DNA of 64,000 nucleotides from Gracilimonas tropica DSM 19535 (GTDB taxonomy: Bacteria > Bacteroidota > Rhodothermia > Balneolales > Balneolaceae), in assembly GCF_000375425.1 (NCBI RefSeq), contig NZ_AQXG01000001.1, positions 180,000 through 243,999 of the forward strand, read 5' to 3'. The position numbers and the translations under genes are program-made. Under the pieces are notes generated by a model. It made no database searches and was not told where the DNA came from. It saw only the letters and a program-made list of their open reading frames with translations. Shown here in pieces: positions 9,130-17,113 of the stretch (the stretch's first letter is position 1; every line of letters begins with the position of its first letter).

Positions 9130-10614
9130 ATGGCGAAGTACGAATTTGATATGATCGTGATCGGCGGGGGCGCAGCAGGATTAACTGCTGCCGGATTAGC
9201 TGCAAACTTCGGCGCCAAGACGATGATGGTGGAAGCCGAAAAACTAGGTGGCGATTGCACATGGACCGGTTGTATTCCCTCCAAAACGCTTCTTAAGGCA
9301 GGAAAAGTAGCCCGACAAATTCGCGATGCCGGAAAATATGGGCTGATCGATGGAGAGCCTAACATCGACTTCAAAAAAGTAATGCAGCATGTAGATGAAG
9401 TCCGGAAGGAAGTATATGAAGATGCCGATCGCCCGGAGATCTTTGAAGACATGGGCATTGAAGTCGTTCATGGAAAAGCGGCTTTTGAGGATGATCGCAC
9501 TATAAGAATTATTGGCAAAGAAGGGAGTGAACGAAAGGTTTCATCCAAGAAATTCATCATAGCTACCGGCGCGAAAGCATTTGTACCAAATATTCCGGGA
9601 TTAGATGAAGTGGAATACTTGACCAATGAAAGTCTGTTTGAAATTGAAAAGCTACCCAGGGAATTGATCATCATCGGGGGCGGACCGATCGGTACGGAAA
9701 TGTCTCAAGCATTTGTGAATTTAGGATCGAAAGTAACGGTGGTTGATATGGCTCCTCAAATTATGGGGAATGACGATCGGGAGTTAGTAGGAATTTTGCG
9801 TGAAGAATTGGAAAAACAGGGTGTTAAATATGAATTAAATGCGTCGGTTCAAAAAGTGGAACGGAATGGCACCGAAATTCATGTTCAGGTTGAAAGAGAT
9901 GGAGTGTCAAGAATAATCAAAGGCGATGCATTGTTGATGGCAACCGGGCGAAAGGCGAATACCTCAGGTTTGAATTTGGAGGCCGTCGGAGTCAAAACAG
10001 AAAATGGAAATGTGATCGTCAACGAGTCTTGTAGAACCAATAAATCCCATATTTACGCCGCGGGTGATGTGACCGGGCGCTACCAATTCACCCATATGAG
10101 CGATCATATGGCCAAGATCGCTGCCACCAAAGCATTACTGAAATTCGTGCCTATGAAAATCGAAAAGAACATGGTTTCCTGGGTCACTTTCACCGAACCC
10201 GAACTGGCACATGTAGGTAAAACAGAACAGCAATTACGTGATGCAGGAGAAAAATTCGAAGTCTATCGGTTTCCCTATTCCAAGATCGATCGGGCGCTGG
10301 CAGAAGGGGAAACTATCGGACTTGTTAAGATATTTGCCAAAAAATTATCCGGGAAGATATTGGGAGCTACAGCAGTTGGAGCTCATGCCGGAGAGTTCAT
10401 TTCGGAATATGCCTTGGCGATCAAGAATGGAGTGTCCATGAGAGGTATTGCAGATACCATCCATCCGTATCCAAGCTGGGGTTTAGGAGCTCGCCGAGCA
10501 GCCGATCAGTGGTACATCAAGAACCAAAGCGAGTGGTCGGTGAAGCTGATCAAAGCTGTGTTTGGCTATCGGGGAGAAGTGCCGGATTTTAGCGATCCGG
10601 ATCGGATAGTGTGA
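9130..10614 (+). CDS. FAD-dependent pyridine nucleotide-disulfide oxidoreductase (MerA-like class)
   Basis: A 494-residue flavoprotein of the class I disulfide reductase family. The FAD site is [17 protein letters not shown] near the N-terminus, and the redox-active disulfide is in [17 protein letters not shown]. The NAD(P)H-binding fold is [16 protein letters not shown], and the second FAD motif is IYAAGDVTG. The C-terminal dimerisation domain carries [17 protein letters not shown], whose HxxP supplies the acid/base His. It lacks the N-terminal heavy-metal domain and the C-terminal vicinal Cys pair of true mercuric reductase, so mercury reduction is not implied. The family also covers dihydrolipoamide dehydrogenase and YkgC-like enzymes. 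No 2-oxoacid dehydrogenase genes are nearby, so the partner substrate is unknown. Confidence 0.88.
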   Translation: MAKYEFDMIVIGGGAAGLTAAGLAANFGAKTMMVEAEKLGGDCTWTGCIPSKTLLKAGKVARQIRDAGKYGLIDGEPNIDFKKVMQHVDEVRKEVYEDADRPEIFEDMGIEVVHGKAAFEDDRTIRIIGKEGSERKVSSKKFIIATGAKAFVPNIPGLDEVEYLTNESLFEIEKLPRELIIIGGGPIGTEMSQAFVNLGSKVTVVDMAPQIMGNDDRELVGILREELEKQGVKYELNASVQKVERNGTEIHVQVERDGVSRIIKGDALLMATGRKANTSGLNLEAVGVKTENGNVIVNESCRTNKSHIYAAGDVTGRYQFTHMSDHMAKIAATKALLKFVPMKIEKNMVSWVTFTEPELAHVGKTEQQLRDAGEKFEVYRFPYSKIDRALAEGETIGLVKIFAKKLSGKILGATAVGAHAGEFISEYALAIKNGVSMRGIADTIHPYPSWGLGARRAADQWYIKNQSEWSVKLIKAVFGYRGEVPDFSDPDRIV

Positions 10615-10674
10615 GTATCTAAGAAATTTTGTAAGGAGTTGCGTTTATATTGCTCTTACATGTGAGCTACTATT

Positions 10675-10790
10675 CGTTCCAACGCAGAGCGTGTGGAACG
10701 AGTCCTTATTGATAAATCAGGATGTCGGCTATTAGAATAACAAGATCGAATAAGTAATGTACTCGCTCCTACGCTCTGCGTTGGAGCGGA
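10675..10790. repeat. Dispersed double-hairpin repeat, copy 1
   Basis: Left unit CGTTCCAACGCAGAGCG at 10675-10691 folds with the following TGTGGAACG. Right unit CGCTCCTACGCTCTGCGTTG and following bases near 10764-10788 is its inverse. A 13-bp block, CCAACGCAGAGCG at 10679-10691 and CGCTCTGCGTTGG at 10772-10784, is a perfect inverted pair. A second copy lies at 12758-12833. No transposase is present, so this looks like a non-autonomous palindromic repeat. Confidence 0.75.
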
Positions 10791-10803
10791 ACATGGCTAC
10801 ATT

Positions 10804-11520
10804 CTACTCCGGCGGACCACTCTGGATTTCTTCCAGCTTCTTCATTGCGCGGTCCTTCAGGTTGTTGAATTGGTCTTCGGGAATATGTCCGGCCGTGAAT
10901 TCGAAGTAGAGCCATACGATGTAAGTGGCCATCACATCTTCATAGCAGTAGTGTTCGATGAGGTCGAGTTCATCGCGTTTGTACATGGCGAAGACTTCAT
11001 TTCCTTCCCCGGTTTGCTTGAACGGAATGCCGATCAGCTGCCCTAAATGTTTGAGCTTGGGCCATGAGCTTGCTCCATAATTACTGAATTCATCCACCAG
11101 GTCCACGTTGTGCTTGCTGTAGCGATAGCGTATGTCGTAATCATTCATACGGACCGGCATCTGCAAACCATGCTTCATTGCGCGGTAGGTGAGCACGGGA
11201 ATATCAAAACCTTTACCGTTGTGGTGGATCAGCCCGAAATCTTTATAGGTGCCAATGGCATCGAAGATCTTGAGTAGGCCTTCTTTTTCATTTTCCCCGC
11301 TCCAGGCCACTTTTTGTTTAGGTCCGCCGGTATTCTCGATCCAAAGTCCTACCCAAGAAACCATGCGATGATACATCGGCGGTAAGAATCCGGATGAATT
11401 TCGAGCTAATTCTTCACTGGCTCGTTCCAGTAATTTCTCCTCCTCCAGTTCCGGTTCATGTAAAACATCTCGAATGAAATCGATATCAGGAATAGTCTCT
11501 AAATCAAAAATGAAAAACAT
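10804..11520 (-). CDS. Predicted 3'-5' exonuclease, PolB-like
   Basis: A 238-residue stand-alone exonuclease of the family related to the proofreading domain of DNA polymerase B (DnaQ-like fold). The ExoI motif is FDLETIPD at residues 5-12. ExoII corresponds to FGLIHHNGKGFDIPVLTYRA, and ExoIII to HYCYEDVMATYIVW near residue 190. MNDYDIRYRYSKHNVDLVDE is the usual connecting segment. Such proteins probably trim single-stranded DNA in repair, but the substrate is not established. It is flanked downstream by the double-hairpin repeat and upstream by a repeat-rich spacer before the asparaginase gene. Confidence 0.88.
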   Translation of the reverse strand: MFFIFDLETIPDIDFIRDVLHEPELEEEKLLERASEELARNSSGFLPPMYHRMVSWVGLWIENTGGPKQKVAWSGENEKEGLLKIFDAIGTYKDFGLIHHNGKGFDIPVLTYRAMKHGLQMPVRMNDYDIRYRYSKHNVDLVDEFSNYGASSWPKLKHLGQLIGIPFKQTGEGNEVFAMYKRDELDLIEHYCYEDVMATYIVWLYFEFTAGHIPEDQFNNLKDRAMKKLEEIQSGPPE

Positions 11521-11542
11521 GGTGTAAGGTTTTAGGTGTTAG

Positions 11543-11610
11543 AAATGAGGTGTTAGGTTTTTATGCAAGACCAAACTAAAACCTCGCACCTAAAACCTAA
11601 CACCTCATTT
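11543..11610. repeat. 19-bp inverted repeat between exonuclease and asparaginase genes
   Basis: AAATGAGGTGTTAGGTTTT at 11543-11561 is the exact reverse complement of 11592-11610. Related motifs TAAGGTTTTAGGTGTTAG and CTCGCACCTAAAACC lie beside the arms, so the spacer is built from repeated GGTGTTAGGTTTT-type units. The right arm reaches the last base of the asparaginase gene. It could act as a hairpin terminator for that gene on the minus strand. Confidence 0.7.
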
Positions 11611-12599
11611 TACAATTCCCCGACTAAGGACTGCTGGAATAACCCCTCAATATCGGATTTGGCATCGTAATGTGCTAATAAAAACATAAGTTTGGTGAGA
11701 GCTGCTTCCAATGTCATGTCATTTCCGCTGATTGCACCATGTTTCAGAGCGGCACGACCGGCCGAATATTGGGTGAGATCCACCGAATCGTAATCGGCTT
11801 GGGAGACAATGGCTACGACCACACCGGCATCCCGACATCGATCCAAAAAGGGAAGCAGGCTTTTTTCACCTTTCACACAAAAATTTCCACTTCCAAAAGC
11901 GCGAAGTATCACTGCCCTAATCTTTCCCAGGTCCAGTCCGGTTAGCAACTCCGGATTTAGGTTGGGATGAGCGGTAAGGACAAAAACTTCATCCGAATAA
12001 TGAGCCCGATTTTCCAGCTTTCCTGAACCGAATTGTTCGAGCACATTCGCCTGAATTTGAATGCCAATGTCGGCAAGGGGCATGAAATTTGGGGAGCCGA
12101 AAGCATCAAAATCACCAATACTCATTTTGGTGGCGCGGTTGCCCCGATATAGTGCATCATTAAAGCAGATCCCTACTTCCTTAAAATCCATTGTGGCCAG
12201 TTCTATCGCATTTACCAGGTTTCGTCGTGCATCACTTCGGATGGAGCTCATCGGTAACTGACTTCCGGTGAAAATGACCGGCTTCCCCAGATTCTTGAGT
12301 CCAAAACTCAAAGCGGAGGCAGAGTACGCCATCGTGTCGGTGCCATGAAGAATTACAAAACCATCGAAAGCCTCATATTTTTCTTCTACACAGTTGGCCA
12401 GTTGCATCCAGTGGGAAGCATTTAAGTCAGAGCTGTCTTCAAAAAAGAGTGGAAAAGTTGAAATCTCAGCAATTTCATTCAGCTCAGGAATTTCCTCATA
12501 AAGCACCTTCGACCACGCTTCCGGGTCTAGTTCCACACCTGCACCTTTGGCATTCATGGCAATAGTTCCCCCCGTCTGTATCAGCAGTATCTTTTTCAT
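11610..12599 (-). CDS. ansA: Asparaginase, type I-like
   Basis: A 329-residue L-asparaginase hydrolysing asparagine to aspartate and ammonia. The first catalytic Thr is in LLIQTGGTIAMN (residues 5-16) and the second catalytic Thr-Asp pair is in VILHGTDTMAYSASALSF. GSQLPMSSIRSDARRN is also typical. No signal peptide is seen, which agrees with the cytosolic type I enzymes. The C-terminal domain carries VILRAFGSGNFCVKGEKS. Length is normal. It is divergently arranged with the EF-G-like gene, and the downstream spacer is an inverted repeat that may end transcription. Confidence 0.93.
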   Translation of the reverse strand: MKKILLIQTGGTIAMNAKGAGVELDPEAWSKVLYEEIPELNEIAEISTFPLFFEDSSDLNASHWMQLANCVEEKYEAFDGFVILHGTDTMAYSASALSFGLKNLGKPVIFTGSQLPMSSIRSDARRNLVNAIELATMDFKEVGICFNDALYRGNRATKMSIGDFDAFGSPNFMPLADIGIQIQANVLEQFGSGKLENRAHYSDEVFVLTAHPNLNPELLTGLDLGKIRAVILRAFGSGNFCVKGEKSLLPFLDRCRDAGVVVAIVSQADYDSVDLTQYSAGRAALKHGAISGNDMTLEAALTKLMFLLAHYDAKSDIEGLFQQSLVGEL

Positions 12600-12757
12600 G
12601 TTGATTTATTCGTGACTCCGTTTATTTTTCATCTTCACATTCTGTTCAAGAAGAATGAGTACTGTTCATTGAATTTATGGCGCGGGCAGTTAGCGCGTTC
12701 AGAAGTTAAAATCTGTTTCCATCAAAACACACTTTATTATTTACTGCTCATGACTTT

Positions 12758-12833
12758 GGTTCCAACGCAGAGTGCGGAACCAGTTATGGTAAAGCCTTAT
12801 GACTCTGTTTTCTACGCTCTGCGCTGGAACCCC
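12758..12833. repeat. Dispersed double-hairpin repeat, copy 2
   Basis: Left unit GGTTCCAACGCAGAG followed by TGCGGAACC, and right unit CTACGCTCTGCGCTGGAACC, repeat the arrangement of the copy at 10675-10790 with a shorter centre. It lies directly upstream of the EF-G-like gene, in a stretch that happens to be open in the gene's frame. Confidence 0.75.
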
Positions 12834-12878
12834 AAGAGTCGGCATGGCAATAATAATAGTGCAAAAAAGGAGTCTCCT

Positions 12879-14996
12879 ATGAAAGTATATGATCCCACCC
12901 GAATCCGAAATGTTGTGCTGTTGGGCCATTCCGGCTCCGGGAAAACAACGTTAGCCGAAACGATGCTTTTCGAAGCCGGAGCCATTAACCGACGAGGATC
13001 CATCGCAGAAAAAAATACCGTTTCCGATTATCACGATCTGGAAAAGGAAAAACAAAAGTCGATCTATTCTTCTTTCTTGAACCTGGACTGGCGAGGCCAT
13101 AAAATCAATCTTATCGACACACCGGGCACTTCGGATTATATTGGGGAAGTAGCAGGAGCCGTACGGATCGCCGATACGGCTATTTTTGTGCTTAATAGTG
13201 AGCAAGGCGTGGAAACAGCCACCGATTCTTTGTGGAATTATGTGAAGGAATACACCGTACCGTCCATGTTTGTGGTTAATAAACTGGATTCTGATCAATC
13301 TGATTTCTGGAAGACGGTAGATGAAGCTCGTGAGCATTTTGGTCGTGAAGTCACCGTGGTACAATTCCCTTACAGTGAAGGGCAGGATTTTCATGCTATC
13401 ATTGATGTACTGCGTATGACGATGTATGAATTTCCGGAAGGAGGCGGCAAGCCAGATAAACTTCCTATTCCAGATTCATTAAAAACACAGGCCGAAAAAC
13501 TCCATCAGGAATTGGTGGAAACCATTGCTGAGAATGATGAAACACTGATGGATATCTATTTTGAGCATGGTGAATTAGACGAAGAGCAAATGGAAAAAGG
13601 ACTTCACCTATCATTGGTGAATGGCCAGATGTTTCCGCTTTTCTGTTCCTGTGCTTCGCGGAATATGGGAACCGGTCGCGTAATGGGTTTTCTGGATGAT
13701 GTAGCTCCAAATCCGCTTCAGGGAAATCCACCTAAAACCGTAGATGGAAACAAGTTCAAGTTAAGTGAGAATTTCAGTCCGGTGATGTTTTTGTTCAAAA
13801 CCCATTCGGAATCGCATGTGGGAGATCTGATCTATTTTAAAGTGTATGGTGGAAGCGTTCGCCCCGGTATGGATCTGGTAAATAGTTCGAACGGATCTTC
13901 GGTACGATTGGGAAGTTTATTTTTGACAGAAGGCCATAAGCGCATTGAGATCAACGAGATCAAAACCGGAGATATTGGTGCGGTGGTGAAATTGAAAGAT
14001 GGAGAAGTCAATGATACATTGCACGAAAAAGGCGAGGATATCAAACTGCAGGGTATTGAGTTTCCGCCAACAACCATCCGTACAGCAGTGAAATTGAAGA
14101 ATGAGGGAGATGAAGACAAACTGGGACATGCACTCCATCAAATTCATCGGGAAGATCCATCGGTGGTGATCGAGCATAGTCAGGAGTTGCGGCAGGTGAT
14201 CATTCATGGTCAGGGTGAAGAGCATTTGGCTGTAATTGAAGATCAGCTCAAGAATCGATTCAAGCTGGATGTGGAATTTGTAACGCCAAAAATCCCTTAC
14301 CGGGAAACGATCACGAAAGGTGTTCGGGCTCATTACAAACATAAGAAACAGTCGGGTGGAGCCGGACAGTTTGCGGAAGTGCATATGCTTATTGAACCGT
14401 ACACTGAAGGCATGAGTACACCTGATGACCTCAAAGTTAGGGATGTACAGGAAATTGATCTCGATTGGGGCGGTAAGTTGGTCTTTCAAAACTGTATTGT
14501 AGGTGGAGTGATCGACAATCGGTTTATGCCGGCGATCATCAAAGGCGTGATGGAAAAAATGGAAAATGGCCCAATGAGTGGATGTCGTGCCCGCGATATT
14601 CGCGTTTCTGTCTATGATGGCTCCATGCACTCCGTAGATTCCAATGAAGCCGCCTTCAAAACAGCTGGACTCATGGCGTTCCGGGATGGATTTATGAAAG
14701 CAGCCCCCAAGTTAATGGAGCCTGTGTACGAGGTTGAAGTAACGGTTCCCTCCGAGCACATGGGGGATGTGATGAGCGACCTCAGCACCCGGCGGGGACA
14801 AATTCAGGGAATGGATGGAGAAGGTTCGATACAAAAGATAAAAGCGCATGTACCGCTGGAGGAGCTCGACCATTATTCAACCCGACTGAAGTCTATGACG
14901 CAGGGAAGTGCAACTTATACTCGCCAGTTTTCGCATTATGCCGCTGTGCCGCATGATGTACAAGAGCGGGTGATTGAGGCGAATTTGCAGGAGTGA
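12879..14996 (+). CDS. Elongation factor G-like translational GTPase
   Basis: A 705-residue EF-G family protein. G1 is LLGHSGSGKTT (about 14-24), G3 DTPGTSDYIGEV (about 80-91) and G4 NKLD (about 133). Domain II follows (SHVGDLIYFKVYGGSVRPGM). Domains III-V include KIPYRETI, HYKHKKQSGGAGQFAEVH and MGDVMSDLSTRRGQIQGM. G1 reads GHSGSGKTT rather than the GHxDxGKTT of canonical EF-G, as in the EF-G-like (EF-G2) subfamily, so it is probably a second EF-G, not the main translocase. The frame is open back to 12612, but the ATG at 12879 is preceded by AAAAAAGGAG and begins the conserved protein. The upstream part is made of repeat sequence. The SD lies in the palindrome AGGAGTCTCCT. Confidence 0.92.
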   Translation: MKVYDPTRIRNVVLLGHSGSGKTTLAETMLFEAGAINRRGSIAEKNTVSDYHDLEKEKQKSIYSSFLNLDWRGHKINLIDTPGTSDYIGEVAGAVRIADTAIFVLNSEQGVETATDSLWNYVKEYTVPSMFVVNKLDSDQSDFWKTVDEAREHFGREVTVVQFPYSEGQDFHAIIDVLRMTMYEFPEGGGKPDKLPIPDSLKTQAEKLHQELVETIAENDETLMDIYFEHGELDEEQMEKGLHLSLVNGQMFPLFCSCASRNMGTGRVMGFLDDVAPNPLQGNPPKTVDGNKFKLSENFSPVMFLFKTHSESHVGDLIYFKVYGGSVRPGMDLVNSSNGSSVRLGSLFLTEGHKRIEINEIKTGDIGAVVKLKDGEVNDTLHEKGEDIKLQGIEFPPTTIRTAVKLKNEGDEDKLGHALHQIHREDPSVVIEHSQELRQVIIHGQGEEHLAVIEDQLKNRFKLDVEFVTPKIPYRETITKGVRAHYKHKKQSGGAGQFAEVHMLIEPYTEGMSTPDDLKVRDVQEIDLDWGGKLVFQNCIVGGVIDNRFMPAIIKGVMEKMENGPMSGCRARDIRVSVYDGSMHSVDSNEAAFKTAGLMAFRDGFMKAAPKLMEPVYEVEVTVPSEHMGDVMSDLSTRRGQIQGMDGEGSIQKIKAHVPLEELDHYSTRLKSMTQGSATYTRQFSHYAAVPHDVQERVIEANLQE

Positions 14997-15346
14997 GAAC
15001 GTCCAACTTGCCTATGCCGGCAGGCAGGCATCGAGCAAGAAATATTGAATGGGTGCGTAATACGGCTCGCTGAGCCGTAAAGATGGATGGAAGATTTATG
15101 AACCTTGGCTGCCAACGTACATGTCCCTGTAAAATCAATGAACTGATTTTATGGTACCTCTTCAAAGAGGGATTTCTCTTTTACATTTGTTGATGTGGTT
15201 TTGAGATCTGAGTTTCGAATTACCTGGTAGTTAATTTCGAATAATTTTCCCTTTGAAGGGAGCCCGGTTCAGGGCTTTAGCTCTGAAGCAAAGGGATGTA
15301 GGTGCTGAATTCGATCACACTTTGCTGTCACTGAAAGAGATGAGCA
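14997..15346. other. 350-bp intergenic region with several hairpins
   Basis: No gene is seen. It holds a repeat fragment interrupted by a 22-bp palindrome (15008-15029), an 8-bp perfect hairpin TACGGCTC-GCT-GAGCCGTA at 15061-15079, and smaller hairpins around 15130-15175 (for example AAAATCA-N6-TGATTTT). The convergent neighbours (EF-G-like and toxin genes) would both end here. Confidence 0.55.
15008..15029. repeat. 22-bp palindromic insertion, copy A
   Basis: A GC-rich imperfect palindrome containing TGCCTATGCCGGCAGGCAGG. It splits a repeat whose uninterrupted form lies at 15947-15970: TCCAAC at 15002-15007 and ATCGAGCAAG at 15030-15039 are contiguous in the other copy. It matches copy B at 31453-31474 at 18 of 22 positions. 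Confidence 0.75.
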
Positions 15347-15667
15347 CTATTTCAACTCAAATAATTCAATTAAGTTTGAGTTCACAGCTTGAGTGTTTCC
15401 TTGGTTCAACTCTCCCAATTTCCCTAAAACAAGCTCTTTGTCAACAGTGGCAATTTTCGAAAGCCTTATGAGCGATTTCTTTTTAAGACCATTTCTATTT
15501 GATGGAGAAAGAACGATATCGGTATTTTCTTTCCATTTTAATTGAGTAGAAATAAAGCATAGCGTTACATCGAGGTCGTCGGAAATAAGCACCAAGGCCG
15601 GTCGGTTTTTTGCACCTGTAAGATCTGTGAAGGGGAACGGGACGAGAACGATGTCACCTTTCTTCAT
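15347..15667 (-). CDS. MazF/PemK-family toxin (endoribonuclease)
   Basis: A 106-residue PemK/MazF-like protein. The N-terminus MKKGDIVLVPFPFTDLTGAKNRPALVL is the hallmark of the family, with the conserved substrate-site Arg in KNRPALV. The second conserved strand is FISTQLK, and the conserved Ser/Thr region is the KKSLIRLSKIATVDKELVLGKLG segment. Family members cut RNA at short sequence motifs and arrest growth. Its start overlaps the antitoxin stop by 4 bases (ATGA), the usual translational coupling of type II toxin-antitoxin pairs. Length and motifs look intact, so it is probably functional. Confidence 0.88.
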   Translation of the reverse strand: MKKGDIVLVPFPFTDLTGAKNRPALVLISDDLDVTLCFISTQLKWKENTDIVLSPSNRNGLKKKSLIRLSKIATVDKELVLGKLGELNQGNTQAVNSNLIELFELK

Positions 15668-15900
15668 TGATATTTTTCTTTAAGATCTTCTACGGAATAA
15701 AGGACTTCTTCTTCCTCAAGAAAATCGAAGGAACCCGAACTTTCCGACAGCTTTTGGATGCCTCTTCTGAGTGTTTCTTCCTCATGCTTTTTTAAAATAA
15801 AAGAAGCAAAATCATCCACTTCCTGAATTTTATTCTGAGGAAGTTTAGATAAGGTATCAATGGTTTTATGGATAAGTTCTTTTTTAGTCATTTGATTCAC
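15664..15900 (-). CDS. Antitoxin partner of the MazF-like toxin (DUF2281-like)
   Basis: A 78-residue acidic protein directly upstream of and overlapping the toxin gene by 4 bases. Residues 8-35 (LIHKTIDTLSKLPQNKI, then QEVDDFASFIL) resemble the DUF2281-type helical N-terminus found in small antitoxins. The C-terminal tail (SGSFDFLEEEEVLYSVEDLKEKY) is acidic and likely disordered until bound to the toxin. A canonical DNA-binding AbrB or RHH motif is not evident, so autoregulation is uncertain. Confidence 0.8.
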   Translation of the reverse strand: MNQMTKKELIHKTIDTLSKLPQNKIQEVDDFASFILKKHEEETLRRGIQKLSESSGSFDFLEEEEVLYSVEDLKEKYQ

Positions 15901-15946
15901 CTCGGTTAAAATATAATAAATTTATGACCAGTTTATGTTTTGAATA

Positions 15947-15975
15947 TCCAACATCGAGCAAGGAATATCGAAATA
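15947..15975. repeat. Intergenic repeat, uninterrupted form
   Basis: TCCAACATCGAGCAAGGAAT and following TATCGAA correspond to the repeat at 15002-15050, but without the 22-bp palindrome. A weaker relative (TTCAACATCGGACAAGGAAC) is at 30424-30443. Confidence 0.6.
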
Positions 15976-16158
15976 AGAACGTAGCGCGTCTCTCCATAGT
16001 CGCGTGTTTTTAACTTTCAGACGATGAAGTCTGTATTTCCTAATTTTGTCTGACCTAGTTTTCTTGATTCCTTCTACTATCGACTCTGGAGAGTCGATTT
16101 ACATCAGTTGCTAAACTTGATTTACTGATTTTTAGCTCAATGGTATTTCATCAATTTG

Positions 16159-16166
16159 TATCTTTG
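16159..16166 (+). promoter_or_regulatory. Candidate -7 box for the CbiX-like gene
   Basis: TATCTTTG matches the Bacteroidota TAnnTTTG consensus exactly and would give a leader of about 30 bases before the ATG at 16205. The -33 element is not distinct. Confidence 0.45.
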
Positions 16167-16204
16167 AAGGAAATGAATTCATCAAAAAAGACGGATATTT
16201 ATCA

Positions 16205-17113
16205 ATGAGTGAATCTGAGAGTTCAAAAACCGGTATCCTTATCATGGCCCATGGTGGCGGAACTACCTGGAATTCTATGGTAAAAAAAGCAGCCACACCA
16301 TTGATCGAAAAGCACCCGGTGGAGTTTGCCTGGGGGATGGCAAATTTTGTTTCGCTGCAAAAAGCGGTTCGAAAACTGGAGGCTAAAAAAGTGGACCGGA
16401 TAATCGTAGTGCCGCTTTTCATATCAAAGCATAGCCCAATCTTTCGTCAGGCAGAATATCTTTTAGGACTTCGGGATGAACTGGCTGATCAACCTATGCC
16501 GGTTATGCATTACACAGATGAATTTGTGGAAGCTTCCGGTGTTGAGGTGAATGAGTCCCACTTCATGCATAATATGCTGTTTCCCCCAACTTTAAACCAA
16601 ATTGAAGTTAACGTACCGGTGCAGTTTACAGATGCCTTGGATGATCATCCTTCAGTGGCAGCTATTTTAAGAGATCGAATTTTAGCGTTGAGTGAGGATC
16701 CTTCAAATGAAACCATTGTACTTGCGGCTCATGGTCCGAATGGGGAGGAGGACAATACCGGATGGGTGCAAAGCATGGAATCGTTGGCGGCTCAGGTTCA
16801 GCAGAAACAAAAAGAGGAAGGACTTCCAGCCTTCAGAAATATCAATGCACTCACCGTGCGGGATGATGCCCCGGAAGACATTCACGAGCAAGCTAAACAA
16901 CATCTCAGGGCTATTGTCCGCCAGGGGAATATTTCAGGAGGGGTGATCGTGATCCCGGTTTTTCTATCGCCGGGCGGCAGAGAAAAATCGATAGCTCAGC
17001 GCCTGGAAGGGTTGGATTTTAAATGGAGTGGGGAAACCTTGTTGCCTGATTCAAGATTGTCCGATTTTCTCAGGGATTCTGTCACGGATGCACTTCTTGA
17101 GCCTGAATTGTGA
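16205..17113 (+). CDS. CbiX-like two-domain protein (sirohydrochlorin chelatase family)
   Basis: A 302-residue protein with two tandem CbiX-type halves. The first begins TGILIMAHGGGTTWNSMV with KVDRIIVVPLFISKHSPIFRQ. The second begins ETIVLAAHGPNGEEDNTGW and has SGGVIVIPVFLSPGGREKS. The His of each HG motif matches the position of the catalytic His in CbiX/SirB chelatases. Members insert Co2+ or Fe2+ into sirohydrochlorin, but no siroheme or cobalamin genes are adjacent, so the substrate is uncertain. No signal peptide is seen. Upstream there is a TATCTTTG promoter box and an 11-codon frame whose TGA overlaps this ATG. The sulfur operon starts 150 bases downstream. Confidence 0.82.
   Translation: MSESESSKTGILIMAHGGGTTWNSMVKKAATPLIEKHPVEFAWGMANFVSLQKAVRKLEAKKVDRIIVVPLFISKHSPIFRQAEYLLGLRDELADQPMPVMHYTDEFVEASGVEVNESHFMHNMLFPPTLNQIEVNVPVQFTDALDDHPSVAAILRDRILALSEDPSNETIVLAAHGPNGEEDNTGWVQSMESLAAQVQQKQKEEGLPAFRNINALTVRDDAPEDIHEQAKQHLRAIVRQGNISGGVIVIPVFLSPGGREKSIAQRLEGLDFKWSGETLLPDSRLSDFLRDSVTDALLEPEL

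Larger units (their letters stand above)
15901..16204. other. 304-bp intergenic region with short palindromes and a promoter
   Basis: Upstream of the antitoxin (leftward) and the CbiX-like gene (rightward). It contains the uninterrupted repeat copy at 15947-15975, hairpins CAGAC-GATGAA-GTCTG near 16018-16033 and ATCGACTC-TGGA-GAGTCGAT at 16079-16098, a promoter-like TATCTTTG box at 16159-16166 and an 11-codon open frame at 16173-16208. No further gene is seen. Confidence 0.55.

Noticed and set aside
12612..12878. N-terminal extension of the EF-G-like protein by 89 residues
   Set aside because: The extra part is translated from the double-hairpin repeat, has no similarity to EF-G, and the ATG at 12879 has a Shine-Dalgarno sequence and the conserved start.
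13917..14630. 237-codon minus-strand frame inside the EF-G-like gene
   Set aside because: Antisense shadow of a clear GTPase gene; composition His/Phe/Ile-rich and no domain.
15061..15079. TACGGCTC-GCT-GAGCCGTA hairpin as terminator of the EF-G-like gene
   Set aside because: No T run follows the stem, so it was kept only as a palindrome.
15253..15471. 72-codon plus-strand frame overlapping the toxin gene
   Set aside because: No start signal or family; most of it is antisense to the MazF-like gene.
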